A stretch of 64,000 nt of DNA from an uncultured Campylobacterales bacterium (lineage in GTDB: Bacteria; Campylobacterota; Campylobacteria; Campylobacterales; Arcobacteraceae), in contig CANNFB010000008.1 of NCBI GenBank assembly GCA_947503785.1, positions 41,836 to 105,835 of the forward strand, read 5' to 3'. A model generated the notes under the pieces. It was not told the origin of the DNA and ran no database searches. It saw only the letters and a program-made list of their open reading frames with translations. The position numbers and the translations under genes are program-made. Positions 55,998 to 64,000 of this stretch are shown one piece after another; the first letter of the stretch is position 1; each line of letters begins with the position of its first letter.

Positions 55998-57381
55998 CAT
56001 ATCAATACTAGGTACAAGCTCAGACGCTGGAAAATCAACGATAACTTTTGTAATAGCAAAAATATTACAAGACTTAGGTTATAGTGTTGCACCTTTTAAA
56101 GCACAAAACGTTTCAAACAATTCACATGTATGTGATGATGGAAGTGAAATAGCAATAGCACAGTACTTTCAATCTGAAGTATTAGGCGTTGAGACTTCTT
56201 ATCATTTAAATCCAGTTCTTTTAAAATCTGGTAGGGGAAGTTCAGCTTCTTTAATAGTTGAAGGTCAAGTAGTAGCCAATAAGCATGTATTAGAATACTA
56301 TAGAGATTTAGACTTATTAAAACCAGCAGTTAAAAGATGTTATGAATACTTAGATGAAAAGTATGACTGTATAGTAAATGAAGGGGCTGGAAGTCCAGTA
56401 GAGTTAAACCTAATGGATAAAGACTTATCTAATGTATTTATCTCTTCACATTACGATACAAAGGTTATATTAGTAGCTGATATAGAAAAGGGTGGAGTAT
56501 TTGCTTCTATATATGGTGTGTATCACTTATTACCCGAACAAATGAGAAACAATATCATTGGTGTGATAGTAAATAAATTCAGAGGTGACCTATCTTTATT
56601 TGATGAAGGTATTAGAATCATTGAAGAAGATTTTAAAATACCAGTATTAGGAGTACTACCTTATATTCCATTTAACTTAGGATTTGAAGACTCAGCTTCA
56701 CTTAAAAACTTTGTGCAAAACCCTAAAAAGAAAAAACTAGATATTGCAGTTATATCTTATCCTTATATGAGTAACTACAATGATATAGAACCTTTAATAT
56801 GTGATGATGAGGTATTTGTTGAGTTTATTGATTATAACGTTTCTCTTGAAAAGTTTGATTTAGTAATTCTTCCAGGTTCAAAGCTTGTGATAAAAGATTT
56901 GAAGTGGTTAAAAGACAATGGTTTATTTGAACAAATAAAAAATTATAAAAAAGATATATGTTGTATTTGTGGTGGATATGAGATGATGTTTGAAACACTA
57001 GATGATAAGTATGCTTTGGAAAACAATGAAGCTTTAATAGAAGAGGGCTTTGGAAAGATACCTGCAAGTATTGTATTTGAAAAACAAAAGATATTAGAGA
57101 AGAAAACTTATGATTTATTTGATAGCCAAATAGAAGGCTTTGAAATACATCATGGAATGTGTGATGAATATCCTTTATCATACGAGTGTGATAAATTTAA
57201 AGGTACTTTTGTACATGGTATTTTTGATAATGATAAGTTTAGAACAAACTATTTTAAATCAATAAATCCTTTATATATAGGATATGGTTTTGAAGAGTAT
57301 AAAAGAACAACAATTGATACTTTTGTAAATACAATGAAAGAAAAATTAGATGTTCAAAGAATAGTAGACAATGTTTTATAG
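55990..57381 (+). CDS. cobQ: Cobyric acid synthase (CobQ/CbiP)
   Basis: Glutamine-dependent amidase of corrin side chains, 463 residues. The N-terminal dethiobiotin-synthetase-like ATPase begins SILGTSSDAGKSTITFVIA and includes KAQNVSNNSHV. The C-terminal glutaminase domain has the nucleophile in CCICGGYEMMFE and the histidine of GFEIHHGMC. It begins inside the NTPase gene and overlaps cbiB by 11 bases. Its presence means the cell modifies corrin rings from an earlier stage, not only scavenged cobinamide. Confidence 0.95.
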   Translation: MNNISILGTSSDAGKSTITFVIAKILQDLGYSVAPFKAQNVSNNSHVCDDGSEIAIAQYFQSEVLGVETSYHLNPVLLKSGRGSSASLIVEGQVVANKHVLEYYRDLDLLKPAVKRCYEYLDEKYDCIVNEGAGSPVELNLMDKDLSNVFISSHYDTKVILVADIEKGGVFASIYGVYHLLPEQMRNNIIGVIVNKFRGDLSLFDEGIRIIEEDFKIPVLGVLPYIPFNLGFEDSASLKNFVQNPKKKKLDIAVISYPYMSNYNDIEPLICDDEVFVEFIDYNVSLEKFDLVILPGSKLVIKDLKWLKDNGLFEQIKNYKKDICCICGGYEMMFETLDDKYALENNEALIEEGFGKIPASIVFEKQKILEKKTYDLFDSQIEGFEIHHGMCDEYPLSYECDKFKGTFVHGIFDNDKFRTNYFKSINPLYIGYGFEEYKRTTIDTFVNTMKEKLDVQRIVDNVL

Positions 57382-58258
57382 TGTTGCCTTAATAGCCTAT
57401 ATCCTTGATAATATCTTTGGAGAGTTTGAAAAACTAAAGTTTATCAAACATCCTATTATATTTATGGGTGATTATATTTCATGGTTTCAAAAGAAGTTTT
57501 ATGAAGACTCAATTTTAAGAGGTGGAATATTAACTGCTTCATTGATTGTGATTGTTTATCTTATCACTTCATGGTTGGCAAGTTTTGATAATATTTTGTT
57601 TCAAGGATTTTTGGCTTCTTTCACACTTGCTAGTAAAATGTTATATGATAGTGTAAAAGATGTAGTATCAAGCGAAGATTTGAGTGTCAAAAAAGAAAAA
57701 ATATCTATGTTGGTAAGTCGTGATACAAGTGATATGAATAATTCAGATGTTAATAAAGCAGCAGTTGAAACCTATGCAGAGAACTTGAGTGATGGAGTAA
57801 TTGCTCCTTTGTTTTATTTACTTTTATTTGGAATCGTTGGTGCTTTTATCTACAAGGCTATTAATACATTAGATTCAATGGTTGGATACAGAAATGAAAA
57901 GTATGAAAATTTTGGAAAAGTATCTGCAATATTAGATGATATTGTAAATTATATTCCAGCACGAATAACAGCTATTCTTATTGCTTTTCTTTTTTTTAGT
58001 AAAAAAGCTTTATTAGAGTTTTCTAAATATGGCACTAAACATGAAAGTCCAAATGCAGGATTGCCAATATCTGCAATGGCTTTAAGTATAAAAGTAAAAC
58101 TAGGTGGTCCTACTTCTTATTTTGGGAAAACTAAAGATAAATCTTTTTTTGGAATTGGAAAAGAAAATATTGAAAATGCAGATGTTTTAAAGACACTTTC
58201 GTTAAAGTATCGCCTAGATATATTTATAATAATTGTATTAATTTTAGGAGTACTATGA
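57371..58258 (+). CDS. cbiB: Adenosylcobinamide-phosphate synthase
   Basis: Membrane enzyme that attaches the aminopropanol arm (from the CobD product) to cobyric acid, 295 residues. Family stretches: YILDNIFGEFEKLKFIKHPIIFMG, VSRDTSDMNNSDVNKAAVETYAENLSDGVIAPLFY and ALSIKVKLGGPTSYFG, with several membrane helices between. It overlaps both cobQ and the following Cys-rich gene (ATGA). Confidence 0.94.
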   Translation: MFYSVALIAYILDNIFGEFEKLKFIKHPIIFMGDYISWFQKKFYEDSILRGGILTASLIVIVYLITSWLASFDNILFQGFLASFTLASKMLYDSVKDVVSSEDLSVKKEKISMLVSRDTSDMNNSDVNKAAVETYAENLSDGVIAPLFYLLLFGIVGAFIYKAINTLDSMVGYRNEKYENFGKVSAILDDIVNYIPARITAILIAFLFFSKKALLEFSKYGTKHESPNAGLPISAMALSIKVKLGGPTSYFGKTKDKSFFGIGKENIENADVLKTLSLKYRLDIFIIIVLILGVL

Positions 58259-58680
58259 TGACTTATGACGAATGGTTTATCCAACAGGGTAACCTTCATG
58301 CAAAGGTAATGAAAAAATTAGAAGATAAAAGTGTTGATGAGGTTATTGAATATTTTAAATTTGAAAATATGGTTAAAAATGAACCAGATTTCTGTCCTTT
58401 ATATAAAGATAATAAAAAATGTCATGATATGGAAGATTTAAACTGTTATTTATGTGCCTGTCCTAACTTTAGATTTAAAACAGAAGGTTTTGAAAAAACA
58501 GATGAAGGTAAAACTTTGTTCTCTGTATGTAATATTAAATCAAGAGATGGTGCTCAGTATATAGGTGAAGATTATATTCATCAAAATTGCTCAGGCTGTA
58601 TAGTACCACATAGAAGAAAATATATTAAGAAGCATTTTAATCGTTCGTGGTTTGAAGTTATGAAAGATGTAAGAGCTTAG
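58255..58680 (+). CDS. Cysteine-rich small-domain protein of the cobalamin cluster
   Basis: A 141-residue soluble protein. After a helical N-terminus it has the pattern CPLY...CHDMEDLNCYLCACPNF ... CNIKSRDG ... HQNCSGCIVPHRR, resembling the cysteine-rich small domain (PF04071-type, as I recall it), thought to bind metal. It overlaps cbiB by 4 bases and ends the plus-strand run. Association with cbiB in other genomes suggests a role in cobalamin handling, such as metal or corrinoid binding, but none is proven. Confidence 0.8.
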   Translation: MMTYDEWFIQQGNLHAKVMKKLEDKSVDEVIEYFKFENMVKNEPDFCPLYKDNKKCHDMEDLNCYLCACPNFRFKTEGFEKTDEGKTLFSVCNIKSRDGAQYIGEDYIHQNCSGCIVPHRRKYIKKHFNRSWFEVMKDVRA

Positions 58681-58693
58681 GCTTTACATCTTT
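58663..58693. terminator. Bidirectional hairpin between cobalamin run and kinase gene
   Basis: Perfect 10-bp inverted repeat aaagatgtaa / ttacatcttt with an 11-base loop. It lies across the stop codon of the Cys-rich gene and the end of the convergent kinase gene. Confidence 0.65.
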
Positions 58694-59901
58694 ATAACAA
58701 AATAGTTTTTTCCATCTTTATAATGATGAGTAAATTTATAACCGTGTAAATTTACAATAGTCTTTACAATATATAATCCCAATCCAAAACCATCACTTCT
58801 TTTTTCTTCTTGTGAAAAAGCTTCAGTATAATAATCCAAATCATATTTTAAAGGCTCACCTAATGAACTAATCTCGATTTGCTCTTTAGAAGCATTTATA
58901 ATTGCTTTATTATTAGGAGAGAATTTAATTGCATTATCAATTAAGTTTTTAAGTGCAATTGAAAACATAGATACATCAACTTCAAATTGGAAACCTTTTA
59001 TTTTAGAAGCAATATTTTCAGGAGTAACCATCATAATTTCTAAAGTTTTAGTATAAATATTGAAAAAAGATGTCTGTTCTTTATACATCATACTATTAGC
59101 AGATGTGAGTTTTTCAACAGTAGCAAGCTCTTTTATAATATCATCCATTCTTTTAAAAGCGCGCTGAAGGTTATCTCTTGTCTGTTCATTATCTAGAGTT
59201 TCTGCAATAAACATAGCTTTTGTAATAGGTGTTTTAAGTTCATGCATCATATTTCTCATAAATAAATCTTTTGATTTACCTTGATTATTTATAAGAGTTA
59301 TTGCTTCATTAAAGCTTTTAGCAATTGTTCCTATCTCATCATTGCTAATGGCTTTAATTTTTATATCTTTATTTCCATTTGAAAATTCAATAATCTGTTT
59401 ATTCAGTAGTTTAAGTGGTTTTAGTTTTCTTTTTAAAATTGCGTATAAGAAAAAGATAGTAATAAGTGAAAGAACAAACGCCGATATAATAATCACCATA
59501 CTGTAGTTGCTATTTCTTATATCTTTTAACATCAAGTTATACCCATGTTGTTGCACATAAATATAATATTGTTTATCAAATCTATAAACTCTATATGTTC
59601 CTAAATAGTTTTGAGTGATTGTTAATTCTTGTGCATTCTTAATAATTTTAAGTTTTTCATCTCTATCTTCTAAAGGTCTTACATGAAATTTTTTAAATAG
59701 TTTTATTAAAGATTCTGCTGTTGGTAAATTTTGAAAAGTACTTAAAAAATTTTCTGCAATTAGTTCATATCTATTTTGTTGATTAATTTCATGTTTTTGT
59801 TTATCAAAGCTAATAAATAAAGAAAATGTTATTAATGTAGCAATAAAAGCTAATGAAAAAATGATATTAATAAACGCCGAAATAGAGATATTTCTTATCA
59901 T
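58684..59901 (-). CDS. Sensor histidine kinase, ArsS-type
   Basis: A 405-residue membrane kinase. Helix 1 is at about 9-31, the periplasmic loop at about 32-132, helix 2 at about 134-156, then HAMP, dimerisation domain with His220 (RNMMHELKTPITKAM) and ATPase domain (NLIDNAIKFSP, GFGLGLYIVKTIVNLHG). The overall form and the partner gene resemble ArsRS of Helicobacter, an acid-responsive system. The signal sensed here is not known. Overlaps its regulator gene by 4 bases. Confidence 0.9.
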   Translation of the reverse strand: MIRNISISAFINIIFSLAFIATLITFSLFISFDKQKHEINQQNRYELIAENFLSTFQNLPTAESLIKLFKKFHVRPLEDRDEKLKIIKNAQELTITQNYLGTYRVYRFDKQYYIYVQQHGYNLMLKDIRNSNYSMVIIISAFVLSLITIFFLYAILKRKLKPLKLLNKQIIEFSNGNKDIKIKAISNDEIGTIAKSFNEAITLINNQGKSKDLFMRNMMHELKTPITKAMFIAETLDNEQTRDNLQRAFKRMDDIIKELATVEKLTSANSMMYKEQTSFFNIYTKTLEIMMVTPENIASKIKGFQFEVDVSMFSIALKNLIDNAIKFSPNNKAIINASKEQIEISSLGEPLKYDLDYYTEAFSQEEKRSDGFGLGLYIVKTIVNLHGYKFTHHYKDGKNYFVIKM

Positions 59902-60572
59902 ATTAGCTGATACCCAATACCTCTAACAGATTTTATATAAGTTTTTGTACTATCTATTTTTGATAGTTTTGATCTTATTCTTGAAACAATTACATCAATA
60001 TTTTTTAATGATGAATCATCTTCAATACTATCACTAGCATAGATGAAATCTTCTCTAGCAATTACTCCACCATTTCTTTTGATTAGTAATTTTAAAATAT
60101 CATATTCTGCAAGAGTAAGAGTAAGAGAAGTACCTTTAAAAGATATTTGCATATCATCTTCTTTTACTATAAAAGGAGAAGCATTTTCATCTTTTTTTGC
60201 CTCAGGAGCATCTACTCTTTTTAAAATAGTTTTTATTCTAGCTTGAAGTTCTCTTGGATTGTAAGGTTTTGGCAAGTAATCATCCGCACCTCTTTCTAAA
60301 CCCATAACTTTGTCCAAAATATCATCTCTAGCTGAACTTATAATAATTGGTATTTCTGATTTTTCTCTAATTTTTGGAAGAAGTTCTAATCCATCAATCT
60401 CAGGAAGAGTTAAATCTAAGATAAGTAGTTTAAAATCTTTATTTATACTTAACATAGATAACCCATTATATGGGCTATCTGTATTTGTAACTTCAATATC
60501 AAATGATGATAAATAGTCTGTAATTATTTGAGCAAGTTCTAAATCATCTTCGATCATTAATACTTTTATGAT
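59898..60572 (-). CDS. OmpR-family response regulator (ArsR-like), start probably non-ATG
   Basis: Receiver plus winged-helix regulator. The phosphoacceptor lies in LLILDLTLPEIDG, the receiver lysine in LPKPYN, and the C-terminal winged helix ends IKSVRGIGYQLI. The first ATG (60557) begins at MIEDDLEL and omits the first beta strand of the receiver. In-frame codons just upstream read I-I-K-V-L-M-IEDD, exactly the missing strand, and an AAAAGGA ribosome site lies 6 bases before the ATC at 60572. No ATG, GTG or TTG exists between there and the in-frame stop at 60620-60618. I therefore extend the gene to 60572, with ATC or ATA as the initiator; 60557 is the conventional fallback. Confidence 0.75.
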   Translation of the reverse strand: MIKVLMIEDDLELAQIITDYLSSFDIEVTNTDSPYNGLSMLSINKDFKLLILDLTLPEIDGLELLPKIREKSEIPIIISSARDDILDKVMGLERGADDYLPKPYNPRELQARIKTILKRVDAPEAKKDENASPFIVKEDDMQISFKGTSLTLTLAEYDILKLLIKRNGGVIAREDFIYASDSIEDDSSLKNIDVIVSRIRSKLSKIDSTKTYIKSVRGIGYQLI

Positions 60573-60583
60573 GGTAAATCCTT

Positions 60584-62002
60584 TTATTTTATTACAAATA
60601 GAATAGTTTGACCATATCTATTTACATAAACTCTTTTGTGTTTCTTTTTATATTTTGTTAATGCTTTCTCAACATTTTGGAAGTTTTTTACTTCAATATC
60701 TTCAATTTGAATTATAATATCTCCAGCTTGGAATCCAGCTTTTTCTGCTTTACTCTTAGGTTCTACATCTGAAATTAAAAGACCTTTTGTATCTGCTGCT
60801 AATCTAAATTGTTTTTGCATTGCAGGAGTAATTGCATTTAATTTTAATCCACCTAAAACTCTACCACTATTTGATTGAATATGAACTAAACTTGTTCTAT
60901 TTCCTAAAACTATATTAAGTTCAATGTCTTTTTTATCTCTTTCAACATTAAGAACTATTTTTTGGTTCGGTTTAAATGATGCAACCATATTTTGTAAGGC
61001 TGTTCTATCTTTTATAGGTTTATTATTTATAGCATAAATTAAATCACCTCTTTTAACACCATATTTAGATGCAGGAGTATCAACTGATACATCTAAAACT
61101 AATGCACCTTTTTTATGAGTATAAACTTTTGCTGTTTCTTTATCTAAATCACTAATAGCAACACCTAAATAACCACGAGTTACTTTTCCATCTGTTACTA
61201 ATTTTTTTACTACATCTTTTACCATTGCAACAGGAATAGCAAAACCTATTCCATTATTTCCACCACTTTTAGAGATAATAGCAGTATTAATCCCAATTAA
61301 TGCACCTCTTGAATCTACAAGTGCACCTCCAGAATTCCCTGGATTAATTGAAGCATCAGTTTGAATATAGTTTTCATATCTATTTATTCCAACTTTATTT
61401 TTATTAAGTGCTGAAATAATACCTTGTGTTACAGTACTTCCAATTCCAAAGGGATTTCCAATTGCAAATATAACATCTGCAATTTCTAACTCTTTAGAAT
61501 GACCAAATTTAATAGGTGTTAGGTTATTTGACTCTATTTTAATTACAGCTAAATCACTATCAGAATCTTTTCCAATTAACTTTGCATTGAACTCCGTAGT
61601 GTCATTTCCAATAGTTACAGTTATTTCATCAGCATTTTCAATTACATGATTATTTGTAACTATATATCCATTTTTAGAAACTATAACACCAGAACCTAAA
61701 GATCTTTGTACTTTATTTTGTTTAAATTGATTACCAAATTGATCTCCAAAAAATCTTTTGAAAAATGGATCATTGAACATTTGAAGTGGTAAGTTTTCCA
61801 TTGATGAATCTACATGTCTTTTTGTAGAAATATTAACAATAGAGTGCATTGATTGTTTAATAGCACCATTAAAAGATAAAATTTGATTGTTTGTATTTGG
61901 TGATATTCTAGTTGGATTTTTATCCATAATATCGAAATTTATTGATTCAGCAAATAATTGAGTTGCAATTAGTGTTGAGGCTAATAAAAGTTTTTTCTTC
62001 AC
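60584..62002 (-). CDS. htrA: Periplasmic serine protease/chaperone HtrA (DegP/DegQ)
   Basis: A 472-residue envelope quality-control protease with a signal peptide (KLLLASTLIATQLFA). The catalytic triad is His in VTNNHVIENADE, Asp in DSDSDLAVIK and Ser in NPGNSGGALVD. Two PDZ domains follow (about 270-365 and 380-470). It sits between ilvD and the ArsR-like gene on the same strand. Its stop codon overlaps the ribosome site of the regulator gene, so it may be co-transcribed with the two-component system. Confidence 0.96.
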   Translation of the reverse strand: MKKKLLLASTLIATQLFAESINFDIMDKNPTRISPNTNNQILSFNGAIKQSMHSIVNISTKRHVDSSMENLPLQMFNDPFFKRFFGDQFGNQFKQNKVQRSLGSGVIVSKNGYIVTNNHVIENADEITVTIGNDTTEFNAKLIGKDSDSDLAVIKIESNNLTPIKFGHSKELEIADVIFAIGNPFGIGSTVTQGIISALNKNKVGINRYENYIQTDASINPGNSGGALVDSRGALIGINTAIISKSGGNNGIGFAIPVAMVKDVVKKLVTDGKVTRGYLGVAISDLDKETAKVYTHKKGALVLDVSVDTPASKYGVKRGDLIYAINNKPIKDRTALQNMVASFKPNQKIVLNVERDKKDIELNIVLGNRTSLVHIQSNSGRVLGGLKLNAITPAMQKQFRLAADTKGLLISDVEPKSKAEKAGFQAGDIIIQIEDIEVKNFQNVEKALTKYKKKHKRVYVNRYGQTILFVIK

Positions 62003-62043
62003 AATATATCCTTTGGGTTTTTTGATTAAGTAATTGTAAAGTA

Positions 62044-62081
62044 AAAGCGTAAACTATTTTTCAATCAATAGTTAACGCTTT
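62044..62081 (-). terminator. Terminator hairpin after ilvD
   Basis: 15-base arms aaagcgtaaactatt / aatagttaacgcttt with a single mismatch and an 8-base loop, just past the ilvD stop; the minus strand continues into a T-rich run. Confidence 0.75.
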
Positions 62082-62091
62082 ATTAATAAAA

Positions 62092-63780
62092 TTATAAGTC
62101 TGTTTTTAACATAGCTCCGTTACTTGCATTTGTAACTAGTGCTCTATATTGTCCAAGCCAGCTAGAAGTTAGTGGTTTTTTAAGAGGTTTGAAATTTGCT
62201 TTTCTTTTTGCTATTTCTTCATCACTTAAATCTACTGATAATAAATATGCATCAACATCGATATTAATAATATCTCCATCTTCTAATAATCCAATCATTC
62301 CACCTTCAGCAGCTTCTGGTGAAACGTGACCAATTGAAGCACCTCTTGTAGCTCCTGAGAATCTACCATCAGTAATAAGTGCAACAGTATCACCAAGACC
62401 CATTCCCATAATAAGTGAAGTTGGTGCAAGCATTTCTTGCATTCCTGGACCACCTTTAGGACCTTCATATCTAATTACAACAACATCACCATGAGTAACT
62501 TTTTTACCAATAATACCTGCAATTGCTTCTGCTTGACCATTAAAACATACAGCTTTACCAGTTAGAGCTCGTGCTCCTGTAATTCCTGCAGTTTTAATAA
62601 CAGCACCTTCTTGGGCTAAATTACCGTATAAAATAGCTAATCCACCAACATCAGAATAAGGATTATCAATAGTATGAATAATATTTGTATCTTTAATATA
62701 TGCATCAGCAATTTTTTCTAAAGTAGTTTCACCTGTAATTGTTAAGTTATCAAGTAAAATATCATCACCACGTTTAGTCATTTCTTTCATTACAGCATTT
62801 ACACCACCAGCTTTATTAATATCTTCCATATGAATAGTAGATAAAGATGGAGAGATTTTTGCAATATGTGAAACTCTTTTAGAAATCTTATTAATATCTC
62901 CTAAATTAAAATCAACCTTAGCTTCTCTAGCGATTGCTAACATATGTAATACAGTATTTGAAGAACCACCCATTGCCATATCAACAGCAAAAGCATTTCT
63001 AACTGCATTTTCATTTAAAATATTTCTTAGTTTGAATTTTTCTCTAGATGCATTGTCTTTAGCAATTTCACAAATTCTTTTTGCAGCTTGTCTATATAAT
63101 ACTTCTCTCTCAGGAGTTAAAGCTAATATTGTTCCATTTCCAGGAAGTGCAATACCCATAGCTTCCATAAGTGTATTCATAGAGTTTGCTGTAAACATAC
63201 CAGAACATGAACCACCACTTGGACATGCATTACATTCAATATCAGTTAATTCTTCTTCTGTAATATCACCAGCTTCAAATTTACCAACAGCTTCAAATGC
63301 AGTTGCTAAATCAATTGGCGTACCATCTTTAGTATAACCTTTTTCCATTGGTCCACCAGATACGAAGATTGTAGGAACATCAACTCTTAATGCACCCATA
63401 ATCATACCAGGTACAATTTTGTCACAGTTTGGAATTGCAATCATTGCATCTAATTTATGTGCATTCATAACAGTTTCTATTGAGTTTGCTATTAATTCTC
63501 TTGATGGTAATGAAAATAACATACCATCATGTCCCATTGCAATACCATCATCGACACCAATTGTATTGAATTCAAATGGAACACAACCATTTGCTTTAAT
63601 TTCGTCTTTTATAATTTCAGCAACTTTATTTAAAAAGAAATGTCCTGGAATAATTTCTATAAAAGAGTTTGCTACTCCAATAAATGGTTTCTTAAAATCT
63701 TCGTCTTGTAATCCTGTGGCTCTTAGAAGAGACCTATGAGGCGCTCTGTCATAACCTTTTTTAACTTCATCACTTCTCAA
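62092..63780 (-). CDS. ilvD: Dihydroxy-acid dehydratase
   Basis: Iron-sulfur enzyme of valine, isoleucine and pantothenate synthesis, 562 residues. Landmarks are [18 protein letters not shown], the cluster-binding [20 protein letters not shown], and [21 protein letters not shown]. The ORF track begins at 63840, but the TTG at 63780 gives [23 protein letters not shown], the usual N-terminus, and has aaagga 6 bases upstream. The extra 20 residues of the longer form look like translated leader. No other ilv genes are in view. Confidence 0.95.
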   Translation of the reverse strand: MRSDEVKKGYDRAPHRSLLRATGLQDEDFKKPFIGVANSFIEIIPGHFFLNKVAEIIKDEIKANGCVPFEFNTIGVDDGIAMGHDGMLFSLPSRELIANSIETVMNAHKLDAMIAIPNCDKIVPGMIMGALRVDVPTIFVSGGPMEKGYTKDGTPIDLATAFEAVGKFEAGDITEEELTDIECNACPSGGSCSGMFTANSMNTLMEAMGIALPGNGTILALTPEREVLYRQAAKRICEIAKDNASREKFKLRNILNENAVRNAFAVDMAMGGSSNTVLHMLAIAREAKVDFNLGDINKISKRVSHIAKISPSLSTIHMEDINKAGGVNAVMKEMTKRGDDILLDNLTITGETTLEKIADAYIKDTNIIHTIDNPYSDVGGLAILYGNLAQEGAVIKTAGITGARALTGKAVCFNGQAEAIAGIIGKKVTHGDVVVIRYEGPKGGPGMQEMLAPTSLIMGMGLGDTVALITDGRFSGATRGASIGHVSPEAAEGGMIGLLEDGDIINIDVDAYLLSVDLSDEEIAKRKANFKPLKKPLTSSWLGQYRALVTNASNGAMLKTDL

Positions 63781-63893
63781 TTTTAATCCTTTAAATATAT
63801 TAATATTTTTTGCAATTATTATACATTTATTGCTGTTCATATCTTATTAAAATCACAAAAAAAAATAAAATTCAATATTTCTTCAAAAAATAC

Positions 63894-63922
63894 TTGACAA
63901 ACAATAATTAATCTATTATAAT
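63894..63922 (+). promoter_or_regulatory. Sigma-70 promoter of the tRNA-Leu gene
   Basis: Perfect TTGACA (63894-63899) and TATAAT (63917-63922) with 17 bases between, about 50 bases upstream of the tRNA 5' end. Its strength fits stable RNA transcription. Confidence 0.85.
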
Positions 63923-63971
63923 TCCACTCCAATTTAAGAATAACATCTTAGATTCTACCAATAAAAAATGT

Positions 63972-64000
63972 GCGAGTGTGGCGGAATAGGTAGACGCGTT
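63972..64000 (+). tRNA. tRNA-Leu, 5' part (cut by window end)
   Basis: The last 29 bases, GCGAGTG-TG-GCGGAATAGGTAGACGCG, match the acceptor stem 5' strand and the D arm of a bacterial leucine tRNA (GCGGAAT-GGTAGACGC). The anticodon lies outside the window, so the isoacceptor cannot be named. Confidence 0.88.

Noticed and set aside
63032-63739. Plus-strand ORFs of 101 and 106 residues opposite ilvD
   Set aside because: They mirror the conserved dihydroxy-acid dehydratase frame and have no family features or ribosome sites.

Overview
The window is about 64 kb of a very AT-rich, densely packed bacterial chromosome. Gene content and order point to the Campylobacterota, most likely an Arcobacter-like member of the Arcobacteraceae. 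The evidence is the recA-eno-(FtsB-like)-(AMIN-like) block known from Campylobacter, a futalosine-pathway menaquinone gene (mqnD), hrcA-grpE-dnaK behind a CIRCE-like element, an ArsRS-type two-component pair, and many TTG/GTG starts. No rRNA, phage, IS element or CRISPR array was seen. The only RNA gene is the 5' end of a tRNA-Leu cut by the right edge.

Layout. (1) 1-4430: the end of the complex I operon (nuoL partial, nuoM, nuoN). (2) 4437-8782: a three-gene sensory cassette (Tat-type solute-binding protein, PAS histidine kinase, CheY-like regulator). It lies between two diverged copies of one ~82-bp sequence; the left copy is a dead relic of the promoter and start of the SLT-like gene that follows the cassette. 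(3) 8749-15971: SLT-like protein, mqnD, murB, topA, a phosphoesterase, bioB and a CPA2 antiporter. (4) 15952-23282, minus strand: AMIN-like protein, FtsB-like protein, eno, recA, a small ORF, an unusually long flagellin with internal repeats, and trmA. (5) 23338-36066, plus strand: a Suv3-like RNA helicase (possibly leaderless), an ankyrin protein, glmU, coaBC, uppS, prepilin peptidase, an LptF/G permease, truA and a kinase/regulator pair, next to a convergent TAXI-type solute-binding protein gene. This is a second binding-protein/kinase/regulator group with no transporter membrane genes. (6) 37302-43297: hrcA-grpE-dnaK, mltA, psd and small cysteine-rich proteins. (7) 43363-48482: a degenerate-GGDEF/EAL protein, two convergent rhodaneses and dsbD. 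(8) 48528-58680: late-stage cobalamin genes (CobT-like, marC, cobU, cobS, cobD, cobQ, cbiB, Cys-rich small protein). They are interrupted by a transglutaminase-like gene, an antisense diguanylate cyclase and a KAP-like P-loop NTPase gene that overlaps cobQ. (9) 58684-63780, minus strand: ArsS/ArsR-like pair, HtrA protease and ilvD, then the tRNA-Leu start.

Signal transduction is heavily represented: three histidine kinases, three response regulators, two c-di-GMP proteins and two orphan solute-binding proteins. Several convergent gene pairs share a hairpin that overlaps or encloses one or both stop codons. The observations most worth following are the insertion scar around the 4.2-kb sensory cassette, the two orphan binding-protein/kinase/regulator groups, the ArsR-like gene whose full receiver domain has no ATG/GTG/TTG start, the repeat-built flagellin insert, and the NTPase gene coupled to cobQ.
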